Assembly: GCF_042688525.2 (NCBI RefSeq)
Contig: NZ_JBHWAB010000001.1
Location: forward strand, 3,472,001-3,536,000
DNA from: Haloimpatiens sp042688525
GTDB lineage: Bacteria; Bacillota; Clostridia; Clostridiales; Clostridiaceae
DNA length: 64,000 bases
Reading direction: 5' to 3'
This document shows positions 1 to 7,404 of this stretch, in pieces. Below the pieces are notes generated by a model, which worked only from the letters and a program-made list of their open reading frames with translations, was not told the DNA's origin and ran no database searches. The translations under genes were made by a program, and so were the position numbers. Numbering within the stretch: position 1 is the first letter of the stretch; the number at the start of each line of letters is the position of its first letter.

Positions 1-421
1 GGATTGTTTAGGTCCATTAGTTGGCACATATTTAAAAAATAGCAATTTTCCCTTACCTGTATATGGCACCATAGATGAACCTATACATGCATTAAATTTA
101 AATAACAATCTCAAAAAAATTAAAAATTTGCATCCAACTGCAAATATAATCGGTATAGATGCATGCTTAGGTGAAACTTCTTCAATAGGAGAGATCCAAG
201 CTCGAAATTACCCTATTCATCCTGGAAAAGGCGTAGGAAAATCATTACCTGATGTTGGATCTATATCAATAATAGGAATTGTAGATACTAATAATTGTAC
301 TGAACTATTTACCAGTAGAAATATACGATTTAGTTTAATTATGCAAATGGCTTCAGTTATAAAAAATTCAATAATTCATGCTTACTACTTGTATTGTGAA
401 GATATACCTCATGAAAAATAA
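1..421 (+). CDS. yyaC: YyaC-type spore protein, DUF1256 (5' end outside window)
   Basis: The frame is open from the left edge, reading DCLGPLVGTYLKN and then GIDACLG, to a TAA at 419-421. About 140 residues are visible. The motifs and overall length match the YyaC/DUF1256 family of sporulation proteins, which resembles the germination protease GPR in fold; its biochemical role is not established. The TTG near 128 is an internal leucine codon, not the start, because homologous sequence continues upstream without a stop. It converges on mbl and shares a strong bidirectional hairpin with it. The N-terminus, promoter and any catalytic residues before the window cannot be judged. Confidence 0.8.
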   Translation, partial: DCLGPLVGTYLKNSNFPLPVYGTIDEPIHALNLNNNLKKIKNLHPTANIIGIDACLGETSSIGEIQARNYPIHPGKGVGKSLPDVGSISIIGIVDTNNCTELFTSRNIRFSLIMQMASVIKNSIIHAYYLYCEDIPHEK

Positions 422-473
422 AATTTCAGAGGTTATAATTATACTCTTGTAGATAATTATAACCTCTGAAATT
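422..473. terminator. Bidirectional terminator between yyaC and mbl
   Basis: A perfect 21-bp inverted repeat (422-442 and 453-473) with a 10-nt loop starts right after the yyaC stop. It lies between converging genes and probably ends transcription from both sides. Confidence 0.85.
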
Positions 474-522
474 ATCTTTAATGTGAAAAATTTATATAAA
501 CTTTAACTATTATATTCAAAAA

Positions 523-1524
523 TTAATCTTGATCCAATTTATCTAAAAAATCTAACATTTTACCAGTACCTAATGCTACACAGGATACTGAATCATCAGC
601 AATATATACTGGAACTTTAGTTCTTTCTTCAATTAATTTATCTAAACCATTTAAGAGAGCTCCTCCACCTGTCATTACTATTCCTTTATCTGCTATATCA
701 GCTGCTAATTCTGGGGGAGTTCTTTCTAAAACAGAATGTGCACATTCTGCTATGGCATCTACTGCTTCATTTAAAGCCTCTTCCATTTCAGTAGAAGAAA
801 CTGTTATATTTTTAGGCAATCCTGTTACTAAGTCTCTTCCTCTTATCTCCATAAATACTTCTTCTTCTCTTTTATACGCACACCCTATATTCATCTTTAA
901 GTTTTCAGCAGTTCTTTCACCTATCATTAATTTATGTCTTTTCCTTATATATTTTATTATTGACTCATCAAATTTGTCTCCTGCTACCTTAATTGAAGCT
1001 CTAACAACCATTCCATCTAAAGATATAACCGCTACATCTGTTGTTCCACCACCAATATCTATAACCATATTACCGCTAGCCCTAGAAATATCTAAACCTG
1101 CTCCAACTGCAGCAGCTAAAGGTTCCTCTACCAAAATCACTTTTTTAGCACCTGCATTTCTTGCAGCATCTTTAACTGCTCTTTTTTCAACTTCTGTAGC
1201 TTGACATGGAACACAAACAACAACTCTAGGCGCAGACATTTTCTTACGTCCACAAGCTTTCTTGATAAAATGATTTAACATTTTCTCTGTTATATCATAA
1301 TCTGATATAACTCCATCTTTTAAAGGACGTATTGCCACAATATTTCCAGGTGTTCTTCCTATCATTTGTCTTGCTTCTTCTCCTACTGCTAAAACTTTAT
1401 TATTTATTTTGTTTATGGCCACAACAGAGGGTTCTTGTAATACAATCCCTTTACTTTTAATATACACTAGTACTGTAGCAGTACCCAAATCTATTCCCAT
1501 ATCTGTTCCCATTTTAAAAAACAT
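523..1524 (-). CDS. mbl: MreB/Mbl-family rod-shape actin homologue
   Basis: A 333-residue bacterial actin, the usual MreB/Mbl length. Visible actin-fold motifs are the phosphate-1 loop GIDLGTATVLVY near the N-terminus, phosphate-2 DIGGGTTDVAV near residue 155, and the adenosine motif TGGGALL near 285. It forms membrane-associated filaments that guide cell-wall synthesis along the long axis. Placement directly downstream of spoIIID matches mbl rather than mreB, which usually sits with mreCD. The ATG at 1524 has GGAGTG nine bases upstream; an ATG four codons later is an alternative. The 134-bp gap to spoIIID leaves room for its own promoter. Confidence 0.93.
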   Translation of the reverse strand: MFFKMGTDMGIDLGTATVLVYIKSKGIVLQEPSVVAINKINNKVLAVGEEARQMIGRTPGNIVAIRPLKDGVISDYDITEKMLNHFIKKACGRKKMSAPRVVVCVPCQATEVEKRAVKDAARNAGAKKVILVEEPLAAAVGAGLDISRASGNMVIDIGGGTTDVAVISLDGMVVRASIKVAGDKFDESIIKYIRKRHKLMIGERTAENLKMNIGCAYKREEEVFMEIRGRDLVTGLPKNITVSSTEMEEALNEAVDAIAECAHSVLERTPPELAADIADKGIVMTGGGALLNGLDKLIEERTKVPVYIADDSVSCVALGTGKMLDFLDKLDQD

Positions 1525-1658
1525 TCCTTATTTCACTCCACTTCTTCTGCTCTTTTGTATACTATTTTACACATAATACGTTAATTATTCTACACAAATT
1601 ATAAAAATCCTTTAAAAATTTATAAGGAATGCTTAGAATTTAATAAAATTTAGTATTA

Positions 1659-1913
1659 TTAGCTTCCTATAACTTTATATTTCATCTTAGTAGCTTTTCC
1701 ACCTCTTATATGCCTTTCAGCCTTGTTAAGTTCTAATATATTTTTAGCTTGTTCAGCTATTTGAGGATTTAACTTTGGTAATCTCTCTGTCATATCTTTG
1801 TGTATAGTACTCTTACTTACTCCAAAAACTTTAGCTGTTTTTCGAATAGTAGATTTTGACTCAATAATATACTTTGCAACTTCAAGTACTCTTTCCTCAA
1901 TGTAATCTTTCAA
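1659..1913 (-). CDS. spoIIID: Stage III sporulation transcription factor SpoIIID
   Basis: An 84-residue DNA-binding protein with a central helix-turn-helix (KTAKVFGVSKSTIHKDMTERL, residues about 24-44) and a basic tail (RHIRGGKATKMKYK) that in the Bacillus protein adds minor-groove contacts. In the mother cell SpoIIID tunes the sigma-E regulon and prepares sigma-K expression. The start is a TTG at 1913 behind AGGAGG; the first residues, KDYIEER, align with the B. subtilis start HDYIKER. It sits between spoIIQ and mbl as in Bacillus. A possible sigma-E promoter lies at 1976-2004. Confidence 0.95.
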   Translation of the reverse strand: MKDYIEERVLEVAKYIIESKSTIRKTAKVFGVSKSTIHKDMTERLPKLNPQIAEQAKNILELNKAERHIRGGKATKMKYKVIGS

Positions 1914-1975
1914 AGCGAGAGCAACCTCCTTATTTCTTATATATTAATAAATATGCAATACATAAACGTTAAATT

Positions 1976-2004
1976 ACTTTATATAGTGTCATTTCAAAAT
2001 ATTA
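1976..2004 (-). promoter_or_regulatory. Possible sigma-E promoter of spoIIID
   Basis: On the minus strand, TAATATT (1998-2004) fits the sigma-E -35 consensus. After 14 bases comes TATAAAGT (1976-1983), a 5/8 match to CATACAhT. It lies about 60 bases before the TTG start. The -10 is weak, so this is a candidate only. Confidence 0.35.
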
Positions 2005-2019
2005 TTAATAGTTTTTTTT

Positions 2020-2063
2020 ATTATGCATTTAGTAGAACATCAAAATTCCACTAAATGCATAAT
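2020..2063 (-). terminator. Inverted repeat just after the spoIIQ stop
   Basis: A perfect 14-bp stem (2020-2033 and 2050-2063) begins five bases after the spoIIQ stop codon. On the spoIIQ strand it is followed by A residues rather than a U-tract, so it may protect the mRNA 3' end or be a weak terminator rather than a classical intrinsic one. Confidence 0.45.
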
Positions 2064-2067
2064 TTTA

Positions 2068-2811
2068 CTAATATTTTATATATTTAGCTGGATTAATATG
2101 TTTATTATCTTTTAACATTTCAAAATGTAAATTAACGCCATAATCTTCATTAAAAGATCTCAATGTAGTATTTCCAACTTCACCTATTTTTTCACCTTGC
2201 TTAACTTTCTGATCTTTTTTTACATAGATATTTTCACCTAAATTAGCATAAACTGATTTTAATCCATTTTTATGATCAATAATTACCTGTTTACCAAAAC
2301 CATCTTTATTATCTCCAACTTCTACTACAACTCCGTTTTTAACTGCCGTTACTTTTTCACCTAAAGTAGTTTTTATATCAATACCAAAATTAGGTCTAGA
2401 TGTTCCTATTGATTTCCACATAACTGGCACTTCTGAATATTCTCTTGCTACATTTCCTTTTACTGGTTTTATCATCTTTGAACTTACATTTTTTGATACT
2501 TTAGAAACATTTTCATTTTTTTTAGAAATATTTACTGTAGTATTTTTTTTATGATTTTTAACTTCTAAAGCATTTTCATAAGATTTATCAGCTTCAGATG
2601 ATTTATCTACCAATGATATGTCCGGCTTATTATTTGCCTTTTGTTTTTGTTCTACTTTTGATTTTGATTGTAAAGATTGTTTCTTTGAAATTTTGTTATT
2701 TCTAGATGAAATAGCTGCTACCGCTGCAACAATACATAAGCAAACAAATAAAGCTACATAAAAGCCCTCCTTTCTAAAAAATCCTGATGTTTTACCATTA
2801 TTTTTATTCAT
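2068..2811 (-). CDS. spoIIQ: SpoIIQ-like LytM-domain protein with degenerate active site
   Basis: A 247-residue protein with a basic N-terminus, one membrane helix (about residues 14-33), a low-complexity Lys/Ser/Asn linker (about 40-115) and a C-terminal M23/LytM domain. SpoIIQ is made in the forespore and pairs across the intermembrane space with mother-cell SpoIIIAH to drive engulfment. In the catalytic motif HxGxD the histidine is Asn141 (NFGID), and the catalytic HxH is Asn227-Leu-His229 (NLH). Asp145 and His229 remain. Endopeptidase activity and tight zinc binding are therefore unlikely. It lies between spoIID and spoIIID as in B. subtilis, and a sigma-F-like promoter sits upstream. Confidence 0.9.
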   Translation of the reverse strand: MNKNNGKTSGFFRKEGFYVALFVCLCIVAAVAAISSRNNKISKKQSLQSKSKVEQKQKANNKPDISLVDKSSEADKSYENALEVKNHKKNTTVNISKKNENVSKVSKNVSSKMIKPVKGNVAREYSEVPVMWKSIGTSRPNFGIDIKTTLGEKVTAVKNGVVVEVGDNKDGFGKQVIIDHKNGLKSVYANLGENIYVKKDQKVKQGEKIGEVGNTTLRSFNEDYGVNLHFEMLKDNKHINPAKYIKY

Positions 2812-2829
2812 ATTTCCACCTCCTTCTTC

Positions 2830-2858
2830 TAGTTTGTCCAGTATATAGAAAAAAATAC
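2830..2858 (-). promoter_or_regulatory. Candidate sigma-F promoter of spoIIQ
   Basis: Minus strand GGACAAACTA (2830-2839) matches nine of ten positions of the sigma-F -10 consensus GGnRAnAnTW. GTATT (2854-2858), 14 bases upstream, is close to the -35 GyWTA. B. subtilis spoIIQ is sigma-F dependent, so location and sequence agree. Confidence 0.55.
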
Positions 2859-2884
2859 GTATTTTTTCTCAAAAAATAAAAAAA

Positions 2885-2907
2885 GTAAAAAGCTAAAAAC
2901 TTTTTAC
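2885..2907 (-). terminator. Intrinsic terminator of spoIID
   Basis: Hairpin GTAAAAAG / CTTTTTAC (arms 2900-2907 and 2885-2892). On the minus strand it is followed by a run of T with one A interruption. The 5' arm overlaps the last codons of spoIID. Confidence 0.8.
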
Positions 2908-3983
2908 TTCCAATCAAACATACAATCTATATTTTTAATTTTAGTTCCTTTATAATAATGCAATAATATCTCCTTATAATTTTTATTTTGTTTAGCCATA
3001 GCATTAGCTCCCCATTGACTCATTCCAACTCCATGCCCATATCCCATACAATTTATTTCAACACCTTTTGAAGAAAAAACAATATTAAAATTAGAGGAAT
3101 TTAAATTCATTAATTTTCTAAAATTAACCCCGCTCGTACATTCATTACCTAATTTTATTTTTTTTACACTTCCTCCTTCTGTTCTTTCTAATATCTTTAC
3201 TGCACTTTTCAAATTTGATATAGATATCTTAGCTTTAGGGTATACGTTATTTACTGCATTTACGAATTCATTATATGTATAATTTTTCATAGATTTAAAT
3301 TTAGGTGCATTTTGTTCTCCTGGACTAGAAACACTTTTTAAATATGGTACTGCCCTAGAAAAAACCTCAACAGAATTTTCTGTTTTACCACTACTAGTTG
3401 CAAAATAGTATGGTGCTAATACTAATTCATTATTATAAGTAAGTATTTGACCCGATGTATTTTTAACTGATGTTTCAATTTTATTCCAAAGTTTCTTAGC
3501 ATCCTTAGATGGCCATTTTTTTATTCGTTCATCCTTACTCATATAAACTTGACAATGAACTGTATCACATATATCTGCTCCATGTGCATTTTTACACCTT
3601 CCACCCCCGAATTTACTCATGTGAGCTAGAGCAAAAGTTCTTACTGCTACAGATTGAGCTTTTAATGCTTCTAAACCAAAATTTGCAGGCATCTCTCCTG
3701 CTACAACTCCCTTAACATAATCTTCTAAATACATTTTTTCTATTTTATCTTTTTTATGTATATATACATTTATAGTAGGTCCTTTACCATCATATTTATA
3801 TCTTATATTTTTTTTAGAATCATCATTAAACTTACTAACTTCTTTATTTTCTTTACCTGAAATTTTATTTTTATCATTTACTCCCACAATAATAATAGAA
3901 AATAAAACTATACATAACATACCAATTAACACTATTGAGGATAGAAATTTTAAATAATTCAAAACGTAAATTCTTTTTCTCAA
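2904..3983 (-). CDS. spoIID: Stage II sporulation protein D, lytic transglycosylase
   Basis: A 359-residue membrane-anchored SpoIID/LytB-family protein. One N-terminal membrane helix (about 12-33) is followed by the extracellular SpoIID domain. The motif VVAGEMPANF holds the glutamate known to be catalytic for glycan cleavage in this family, and the C-terminal MGYGHGVGMSQWGA motif is present. With SpoIIM and SpoIIP it forms the mother-cell engulfment machine. The start is set at TTG 3983 because GGGGTGGTG lies just ahead of it; the ATG at 3998 has no ribosome site and would put that sequence inside the coding region. The gene normally follows murA directly; here an IS element and repeats separate them. 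Confidence 0.93.
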   Translation of the reverse strand: MRKRIYVLNYLKFLSSIVLIGMLCIVLFSIIIVGVNDKNKISGKENKEVSKFNDDSKKNIRYKYDGKGPTINVYIHKKDKIEKMYLEDYVKGVVAGEMPANFGLEALKAQSVAVRTFALAHMSKFGGGRCKNAHGADICDTVHCQVYMSKDERIKKWPSKDAKKLWNKIETSVKNTSGQILTYNNELVLAPYYFATSSGKTENSVEVFSRAVPYLKSVSSPGEQNAPKFKSMKNYTYNEFVNAVNNVYPKAKISISNLKSAVKILERTEGGSVKKIKLGNECTSGVNFRKLMNLNSSNFNIVFSSKGVEINCMGYGHGVGMSQWGANAMAKQNKNYKEILLHYYKGTKIKNIDCMFDWK

Positions 3984-4028
3984 TTCACACCACCCCATCT
4001 AGTAATATATTTCTTAACTTTTGTATTA

Positions 4029-4057
4029 TATTTATTCTTACACCTTAAATAATATTC
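4029..4057 (-). promoter_or_regulatory. Possible sigma-E promoter of spoIID
   Basis: Minus strand GAATATT (4051-4057) matches the sigma-E -35 consensus. Fourteen bases on, AATAAATA (4029-4036) is a 5/8 match to the -10. It lies between the IS left end (4090) and spoIID, so the insertion appears to leave the spoIID promoter intact. Confidence 0.35.
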
Positions 4058-4146
4058 ATACATTGTTAAGTACAATTAATAATTAATAACTCAACTTTCG
4101 CAGATAAAAAATAAGGCGAAAGCCTGTAAAATAAACGCATAAAGCA

Positions 4147-4212
4147 AAGAAACATTCCTTTTGGTATAATAGAATTGCTAAAAACATAACACCAAAGAAA
4201 GGAATGTTTCTT
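4147..4212 (+). promoter_or_regulatory. Inverted repeat able to mask the transposase ribosome site
   Basis: The left arm (about 4147-4165, AAGAAACATTCCTT then TTGGT) is complementary to the right arm (4191-4212), apart from a 3-nt bulge. The right arm contains the AAAGGA ribosome site of the transposase and abuts its ATG at 4213. A transcript from the IS promoter starts between the arms and lacks the left one; a read-through transcript from outside carries both. Confidence 0.7.
4162..4170 (+). promoter_or_regulatory. Extended -10 promoter of the transposase
   Basis: TGGTATAAT is a perfect extended -10 element (TGn plus TATAAT at 4165-4170); no good -35 is seen. Transcription would start near 4177, inside the loop of the inverted repeat at 4147-4212. 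Confidence 0.6.
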
Positions 4213-5601
4213 ATGAACACTATTATACCAAATGATAACAAAGATAAACAACTGAATTTTACTATAAATAGATTTTTTAAAGATAACAAAATTGGATCTA
4301 TTCTTAGAAAATGTAATTTTTCAAAGCAAAAAGGTTTTTCTTGTATTACAGTATTTAAATATATATTTACTCTTATTTTCACAGGTAAAAATCTTTTTCG
4401 TACTTTTGAGAGTAAAAAGAATATCAACTTTTCAAAAGATGTCATCTATAGGTTCCTTAATTCTCCTAATTTTAATTGGAGAAAATTTTTACTCATACTT
4501 TCTTCATCAATTATCAGAAATGTAATCATTCCGCTTACATCTAAAGATAGAGTAAATGTCTTAATAGTAGATGATTCTTTGTATAGTAGAAATAGAAGTA
4601 AATCTGTTGAACTCCTTGCAAATGTTCATGATCACGTTACAAGAAAATTTGTCAAAGGCTTTCGCCTTCTTACACTTGGTTGGTCAGACGGTAATACTTT
4701 TTTGCCTCTTGGATTTACTCTTCTTTCTTCTGAAAAAGAGAAAAATAGAATTTGCCCTCAAAATGAATCTATTGATAAAAGAACTAATGGTGCTAAACTC
4801 CGTAAGGAGGCTATTTTAAAATCACCTTCAGCTATGATGTGTTTACTTAAACAAGCTGCTAAATATAAAATTCCTGCATCATATGTTCTTTTTGATAGCT
4901 GGTTTACGTATCCCAAAATTCTTATACAAATTTTACAACTTAAACTTAATACTATTGCTATGGTTAAAGCAATGCCAAGGGTTTACTACAATTACAATGG
5001 TAAGCTTTTAAATCTTAAAGGACTTTATGCTAGTTTAAAAAAGAAACGCGGTAGAGCTAAAATTCTTTCTTCTGTAATTGTAGGTATTGGTTCTGATGAA
5101 AATGGCAATGAAGTAAAAGCAAAAATTGTATTTGTAAGGGATAGAAATCGAAAAAGAAACTGGCTTGCTTTGATTTCTACTGATATATCTTTAGACGATA
5201 ATGAAATCATAAGAATTTACGGTAAACGCTGGGATATAGAAGTTTTTTTCAAAATGAATAAATCTTTTTTAAAGCTTGTTAAAGAGTTTCAAGGACGTTC
5301 TTATGATTCCATGGTTTCTCATACGTCTATAGTTTTTACTAGATATATCATGCTTGCTTTAGAAAATCGTAAAAATAATGATGTACGAACTATTGGTGGA
5401 TTTTTTTATCAATGTTGTGATGAACTTCAAGATATCCAATTTTGTGAAGTAATGCGTATCATTATTGATATTTTAAAAAATGTTTTATCTGAAAAACTTC
5501 TTCTTTCTAAGGAGCTTATCGACTCAATAATAGACAATTTTATTACTGCTTTGCCTTGTTATATCAAGGAGAAGTTGGTCTTTTTCTCCTGCGAAAGTTG
5601 A
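4213..5601 (+). CDS. IS4-family DDE transposase
   Basis: A transposase of 462 residues. The DDE triad is visible: Asp in LIVDDSLY (about 120), Asp in VLFDSWF (about 230), and Glu in the IS4 signature Y-x2-R-x3-E-x6-K, here YGKRWDIEVFFKMNK (about 340-354). No frameshift or internal stop is seen, so the enzyme is probably active. The ATG at 4213 is preferred because AAAGG lies 10 bases upstream; the in-frame ATG at 4204 is almost on top of that site. The stop TGA lies inside the right terminal repeat. It catalyses movement of this IS and perhaps of the palindromic elements that share its ends. Confidence 0.93.
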   Translation: MNTIIPNDNKDKQLNFTINRFFKDNKIGSILRKCNFSKQKGFSCITVFKYIFTLIFTGKNLFRTFESKKNINFSKDVIYRFLNSPNFNWRKFLLILSSSIIRNVIIPLTSKDRVNVLIVDDSLYSRNRSKSVELLANVHDHVTRKFVKGFRLLTLGWSDGNTFLPLGFTLLSSEKEKNRICPQNESIDKRTNGAKLRKEAILKSPSAMMCLLKQAAKYKIPASYVLFDSWFTYPKILIQILQLKLNTIAMVKAMPRVYYNYNGKLLNLKGLYASLKKKRGRAKILSSVIVGIGSDENGNEVKAKIVFVRDRNRKRNWLALISTDISLDDNEIIRIYGKRWDIEVFFKMNKSFLKLVKEFQGRSYDSMVSHTSIVFTRYIMLALENRKNNDVRTIGGFFYQCCDELQDIQFCEVMRIIIDILKNVLSEKLLLSKELIDSIIDNFITALPCYIKEKLVFFSCES

Positions 5602-5605
5602 GTTA

Positions 5606-5716
5606 ATAATTAATAATTAAAAATGAATAATAAAGGTCGATTTTTGCTTTAGCAAAAATCTTTAATTATATATTAGTTATTTTGCCCTAAGACAAAATTT
5701 CCTTAATTATTAATTA
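5606..5716. repeat. A/T-rich small repeat with two hairpins, copy 1
   Basis: A stretch of about 110 bp with two short hairpins (GATTTTTGC-TTTA-GCAAAAATC and ATTTTGCCC-TAAGACAAAAT). The same sequence, about 93% alike by eye, occurs in reverse orientation at about 36798-36925 inside another palindromic element. It follows the right end of the IS directly and is cut at its far side by the element at 5718. Confidence 0.75.
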
Positions 5717-5717
5717 T

Positions 5718-5972
5718 TCAACTTTCGCAGTAAAAAAATACTGTCTAGCGAAGGGAAATGATATATTGCGTAAGAAACATTTGAACAAAGTTTACAAGTT
5801 CTTAGCTTTACGAATTTGAAAAAAGTTATTTTTTAATTACTGATTCCTATGGAATATTAATTAAAAAATCTTTTTTCAATATGAGTAAAGCTTAGAACTT
5901 GTTACTGAAGTGAAAGGTTTCTAAGCAAGATATCATTTCCCGTAGCGGCTGTTTTTCACCTGCTAAAGTTGA
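5718..5972. repeat. MITE-like palindromic element, copy A
   Basis: A 255-bp element starting TCAACTTTCGCAG and ending CTGCTAAAGTTGA, the same terminal repeats as the IS at 4090-5602. Left and right halves are complementary nearly end to end around a central loop near 5845. It has no coding capacity and is about 95% like copy C. It appears inserted in an older element of type B (sequence matching the B copy resumes at 5973). Confidence 0.85.
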
Positions 5973-6010
5973 GTTAATTATTAACTATTCATTATTAACT
6001 ATTAATTATC

Positions 6011-6075
6011 TTTAAAGTGAAAGGTTTCGGAGCAACATATCATTTCCTATAGCGAGTGTTTTTACCTGCTAAATT
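6011..6075. repeat. Half element, remnant of a type-B palindromic repeat
   Basis: The sequence from CTTTAAAG through GCAACATATCATTTCC to CCTGCTAAATTTG matches the reverse complement of one arm of copy B at 36737. The terminal repeat is decayed. With 5606-5716 it outlines an older element later split by copy A. Confidence 0.65.
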
Positions 6076-6089
6076 TGTGTAAACAAAAA

Positions 6090-6129
6090 ATATTAAAGTT
6101 GTGTAATAAATTTTACACAACTTTAATAT
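6090..6129 (-). terminator. Intrinsic terminator of murA
   Basis: A perfect 17-bp stem (6113-6129 with 6090-6106), followed on the minus strand by TTTTTTGTTT. The 5' arm is the last codons of murA. Confidence 0.88.
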
Positions 6130-7390
6130 CAGATTCACTTATTCTTTCGATTTGAGCTCCTACCTTTTTAAGTTTTTTTTCTATATCTACATATCCTCTA
6201 TCAATGTGATATATATCTCCTATTTTTGTACATCCATCTGCACCTAAACCTGCTAATATAAGTGCAGCACCTGCTCTTAAATCAGTAGCTTTAACTTCAG
6301 CTCCTGTTAAATGTTCAACGCCTTCAATAATTGCACTTCTTCCATCTAACTTTATATTTGCTCCCATTCTTTTTAATTCACTTGCATGCATAAATCTATT
6401 TTCAAATATAGTTTCTGTTATTACACCAGTCCCCTTTACCGTACATAATAAAGCCATCATCTGAGCTTGCATATCCGTTGGAAACCCAGGATAAGGCATT
6501 GTTTTTATGTCCACTGGTTTTAAATCTCTATCACCATCTACTATTATACTATTTTTATCTATTTCAATTCCTACATTCATTTCTGTAAGTTTTGCAATTA
6601 TTGGCTTTACATGTTCTTCACTTACATTGATTACTTTTAATTTGCTTCTAGTAATTGCTGCTGCTACCATAAATGTTCCTGCTTCTATTCTGTCATAGAT
6701 AGGTCTATGTCTAGCTCCATTTAATCTATTAACTCCTATAATTCTAAGTTTATCTGTTCCTGCTCCTATTATTTTCGCTCCCATACTATTTAAAAACTTT
6801 GCCAAGTCAACAATTTCTGGTTCTTCAGCTGCATTTTCTATTATAGTTTCCCCCTCTGCCATAACAGCTGCCATCATTATATTTTCCGTAGCTCCTACAG
6901 AAGGAAAATCTAAATATATATTATTACCTTTTAGTTTTGAAACTTTTGCTTCTACATATCCATATCCCACTTCAACTTGTACACCTAACGCTTTAAACCC
7001 TTTTAAATGCAAATCTATTGGTCTTGATCCTATATTACATCCTCCAGGAAGTGATATCTTAAATTCACCAAAACGTGCTACCATAGCACCCATTGTAAGA
7101 AAAGATGCTCGCATCTTTCTAACTAAATTGTGTGATGGTTCATTTAATTTTAAATTAGAATTATCTATAGTTATCATTCTACTTTCCTTATCTATATTAA
7201 TTTTAGAATTTAAATTTTCTAAAACCTCACAAATTACAAAAACATCTTCGAGCATAGGTGCATTTTCTATAATGCATTTTTCATTAGTAAGTATACTAGA
7301 TGCTATTATTGGTAAAATAGAATTTTTAGCAGAACTTATTTCGACTTCGCCACATAATTTTCTTCCTCCATTAACTATTATCTTTTCCAT
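6113..7390 (-). CDS. murA: UDP-N-acetylglucosamine 1-carboxyvinyltransferase MurA
   Basis: A 425-residue cytoplasmic enzyme transferring enolpyruvate from PEP to UDP-GlcNAc, the first committed step of peptidoglycan synthesis. Lys22 (SSAKN) and the active-site loop PGGCNIGSRP with Cys118 are present; a cysteine there is the fosfomycin target. The C-terminal motif DLRAGAALI carries the conserved arginine. The start is ATG 7390, five bases after GGGGG; the upstream ATG at 7402 would swallow that site. It lies 14 bases downstream of ywmB and is probably co-transcribed with it. Its stop overlaps the terminator stem. The neighbour order ywmB-murA-spoIID is conserved in spore-forming Firmicutes. 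Confidence 0.96.
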   Translation of the reverse strand: MEKIIVNGGRKLCGEVEISSAKNSILPIIASSILTNEKCIIENAPMLEDVFVICEVLENLNSKINIDKESRMITIDNSNLKLNEPSHNLVRKMRASFLTMGAMVARFGEFKISLPGGCNIGSRPIDLHLKGFKALGVQVEVGYGYVEAKVSKLKGNNIYLDFPSVGATENIMMAAVMAEGETIIENAAEEPEIVDLAKFLNSMGAKIIGAGTDKLRIIGVNRLNGARHRPIYDRIEAGTFMVAAAITRSKLKVINVSEEHVKPIIAKLTEMNVGIEIDKNSIIVDGDRDLKPVDIKTMPYPGFPTDMQAQMMALLCTVKGTGVITETIFENRFMHASELKRMGANIKLDGRSAIIEGVEHLTGAEVKATDLRAGAALILAGLGADGCTKIGDIYHIDRGYVDIEKKLKKVGAQIERISESDIKVV

Positions 7391-7404
7391 ATTATCCCCC
7401 ATTT

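Larger units (their letters stand above)
4090..5602 (+). mobile_element. IS4-family insertion sequence, apparently intact
   Basis: A 1513-bp element bounded by perfect 14-bp inverted repeats CTCAACTTTCGCAG (4090-4103) and CTGCGAAAGTTGAG (5589-5602). It carries a single full-length transposase gene whose stop codon lies inside the right repeat. Both ends are flanked by the same 14-mer TTAATAATTAATAA (4076-4089 and 5603-5616), which fits a target duplication, although the site is low-complexity A/T. A small GGC-GAAA-GCC hairpin lies just inside the left end (4114-4125). The IS sits between murA and spoIID, next to other repeats that share its ends. Confidence 0.9.

Noticed and set aside
752..1204. 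A 150-codon plus-strand open frame inside mbl
   Set aside because: Antisense to a clear actin-family gene; no ribosome site or homologous motif.
4066..4445. Minus-strand open frames across the left end of the IS
   Set aside because: They overlap the terminal repeat, hairpin and start of a clear transposase and have no independent support.
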